Shown here: positions 62,925-64,000 of the stretch, piece by piece
Layout: each line of letters opens with the position of its first letter
Position numbering within the stretch: position 1 is the first letter of the stretch
NCBI GenBank assembly: GCA_029202405.1
Contig: CP119312.1
Span: forward strand, 4,035,001-4,099,000
From: Candidatus Devosia phytovorans
GTDB lineage: Bacteria; Pseudomonadota; Alphaproteobacteria; Rhizobiales; Devosiaceae
Direction: 5' to 3'
DNA length: 64,000 nt
Program-made: the position numbers and the translations under genes
Notes under the pieces: model-generated
Seen by the model: the letters and a program-made list of their open reading frames with translations, nothing else
The model's database searches: none
What the model was told of the DNA's origin: nothing

Positions 62925-64000
62925 TCAGCGCGCGGCAGGGGCCGCAGCGGCGGAAGCGGCTGGCGATGGCGGCGGCACTTCGGGCGTATCGCCGGTCAGC
63001 TGGGCAAAGACCGCCTCGGGCTCGACGACGCCGACAAGCTTGTTGTCGGCATCGGTTACCGCAATGGGCAGGCCGGTGCTGGCCGCGCCATAGAGATCGA
63101 CCAATTGGGTATCGCGGTCGGTCGTGGGGAAATCGGTGATCAGGACATCGGACAGATGGACGTCGTCGGCACCGCTGTCGCGATCGGCTGCGGCGGCCTG
63201 CTGATAGGTCACGACGCCGGCAATCTCCTCGCCGTCCATGACATAGACCGCATTGAGATTCTGCTCCTCCATCGTCTTGACCGCATCGCCGGCCGTGTCG
63301 CCGTCGAGCTGCATGACATTGGCCTCGCTGGAGACGGTTTCGGCGGTGAAAACGCGACCGCGGTCGATGTCGGCAACGAAGGCGGCAACATAGTCATCGG
63401 CAGGGTTGGAGACGATATCCTGCGCCGTACCGGTCTGGACGATCTGGCCATCCTTCATGATCGCGATGCGATCGCCCAGGATCAATGCTTCATTGAGATC
63501 GTGCGTGATGAAAATGATGGTCTTTTTCAGTGTCCGCTGCAGGCCCAGCAATTCGTCCTGCATTTCCTTGCGGATCAGCGGATCGAGGGCGCCAAAGGGT
63601 TCGTCCATCAGCAGTATTTCTGGTTCGGTGGCCAGAGCCCGCGCCAGGCCGACGCGCTGCTGCATGCCGCCCGAAAGTTCGGAGGGCAGGCTGTCAGCCC
63701 AGGCCGCAAGCCCGACGCTATCGAGCGAGGTGAGGGCCTTCTTGCGGCGATCAGCCAGCGGCACCCCCTTCACCTTGAGGCCATAGGCGGCGTTCTCGGC
63801 AATGGTGCGATGGGGAAAGAGCGCGAAGTGCTGAAAGACCATGGCGATCTTGTCACGGCGGATGCGCCGCAGGGCAGCCGGGGTACAGGTGGCCACGTCC
63901 TCGCCGTCAACGGTGATGCTGCCCGAGGTGGGCTTGATCAGCCCGTTGAGCATGCGGACCATTGTCGATTTGCCGGAACCGGAAAGTCCCATGACGACGA
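62925..64000 (-). CDS. proV: Glycine betaine/proline ABC transporter ATP-binding protein ProV, 5'-truncated by window edge
   Basis: About 358 residues visible; the frame continues past 64000, so the N-terminus (some 50 residues) is missing. Walker A GLSGSGKSTMVRMLNG at the edge, Q-loop MVFQHFALFPH, signature LSGGMQQR, Walker B LLMDEPFGALDP, switch His in ITHDLNEA. C-terminal tandem CBS domains (about 245-340, VMQLDGDTAGDAVKTMEEQNLNAVYVMDG and VLITDFPTTDRDTQLVDLYGAA) sense ionic strength in OpuA/ProV proteins. An Ala/Pro-rich end (EVPPPSPAAS) follows. First gene of proVWX. Confidence 0.94.
   Translation of the reverse strand, partial: VVMGLSGSGKSTMVRMLNGLIKPTSGSITVDGEDVATCTPAALRRIRRDKIAMVFQHFALFPHRTIAENAAYGLKVKGVPLADRRKKALTSLDSVGLAAWADSLPSELSGGMQQRVGLARALATEPEILLMDEPFGALDPLIRKEMQDELLGLQRTLKKTIIFITHDLNEALILGDRIAIMKDGQIVQTGTAQDIVSNPADDYVAAFVADIDRGRVFTAETVSSEANVMQLDGDTAGDAVKTMEEQNLNAVYVMDGEEIAGVVTYQQAAAADRDSGADDVHLSDVLITDFPTTDRDTQLVDLYGAASTGLPIAVTDADNKLVGVVEPEAVFAQLTGDTPEVPPPSPAASAAAAPAAR

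Overview
The window is GC-rich DNA, densely packed with genes and with many 1- to 4-base start/stop overlaps. The protein families and their order point to an alphaproteobacterium of the order Hyphomicrobiales (Rhizobiales). The pointers are a rhizobial-type che cluster (STAS, CheY1, CheA, CheW, CheR, CheB, CheY2, CheD), IalB and HPP proteins, TGA-N9-TCA iron boxes of the RirA type, and polyamine, betaine and branched-chain amino acid ABC systems. A Devosia-like genus is my guess from overall gene style. I see no prophage, insertion sequence, rRNA or CRISPR array. There is one tRNA, tRNA-Ala(CGC).

Layout. 1-3.4 kb: the end of an FAH-family hydrolase, a RecD-like helicase and two transglutaminase-like proteins. 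3.6-8.6 kb: a Kef-type cation/proton antiporter with a long acidic tail, an Rrf2 regulator with four cysteines, PurU, and a ParDE-like toxin-antitoxin pair flanked by palindromic repeats. 8.6-12.8 kb: the polyamine importer potFGHI on the minus strand. 13.2-15.0 kb: psuG-psuK for pseudouridine breakdown. 15.2-16.3 kb: an NAD-dependent reductase and the tRNA. 16.4-22.7 kb: a probable haem-uptake locus of TonB receptor, SbmA/BacA-like ABC protein, HmuS-like protein, ChaN-like protein and IalB, preceded by a RirA-type box. 22.7-30.8 kb: a FadR-type regulator with an M20 peptidase, small membrane and secreted proteins, an MDR reductase, a siderophore-interacting protein with a second perfect RirA-type box, an HPP protein and a COG4091 dehydrogenase.

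31.0-52.5 kb is a large chemotaxis island. It holds STAS-cheY1-cheA-cheW, a VOC protein, a divergent small CheZ/CheT-like protein, cheD, a HAMP-less receptor-like protein, cheR-cheB-cheY2 and then five chemoreceptor genes in a row. Four of these five receptors end in the same GNAA-x3-DWxEF tail, which probably tethers CheR/CheB. Some receptor genes have unusually structured leaders. 52.5-57.2 kb: a DUF1801 protein, methylglyoxal synthase and livGFHM. 57.2-64 kb: a DHFR-like and a VOC protein, a LivK-like binding protein, an orphan betaine-type binding protein, and the proVWX betaine importer, cut off by the window end.

The parts most worth following up are the haem locus that uses a BacA-type ABC protein instead of HmuTUV, the DxxxQ-bearing CheZ/CheT candidate, and the mutually exclusive stems in the leader of the first tandem chemoreceptor gene.
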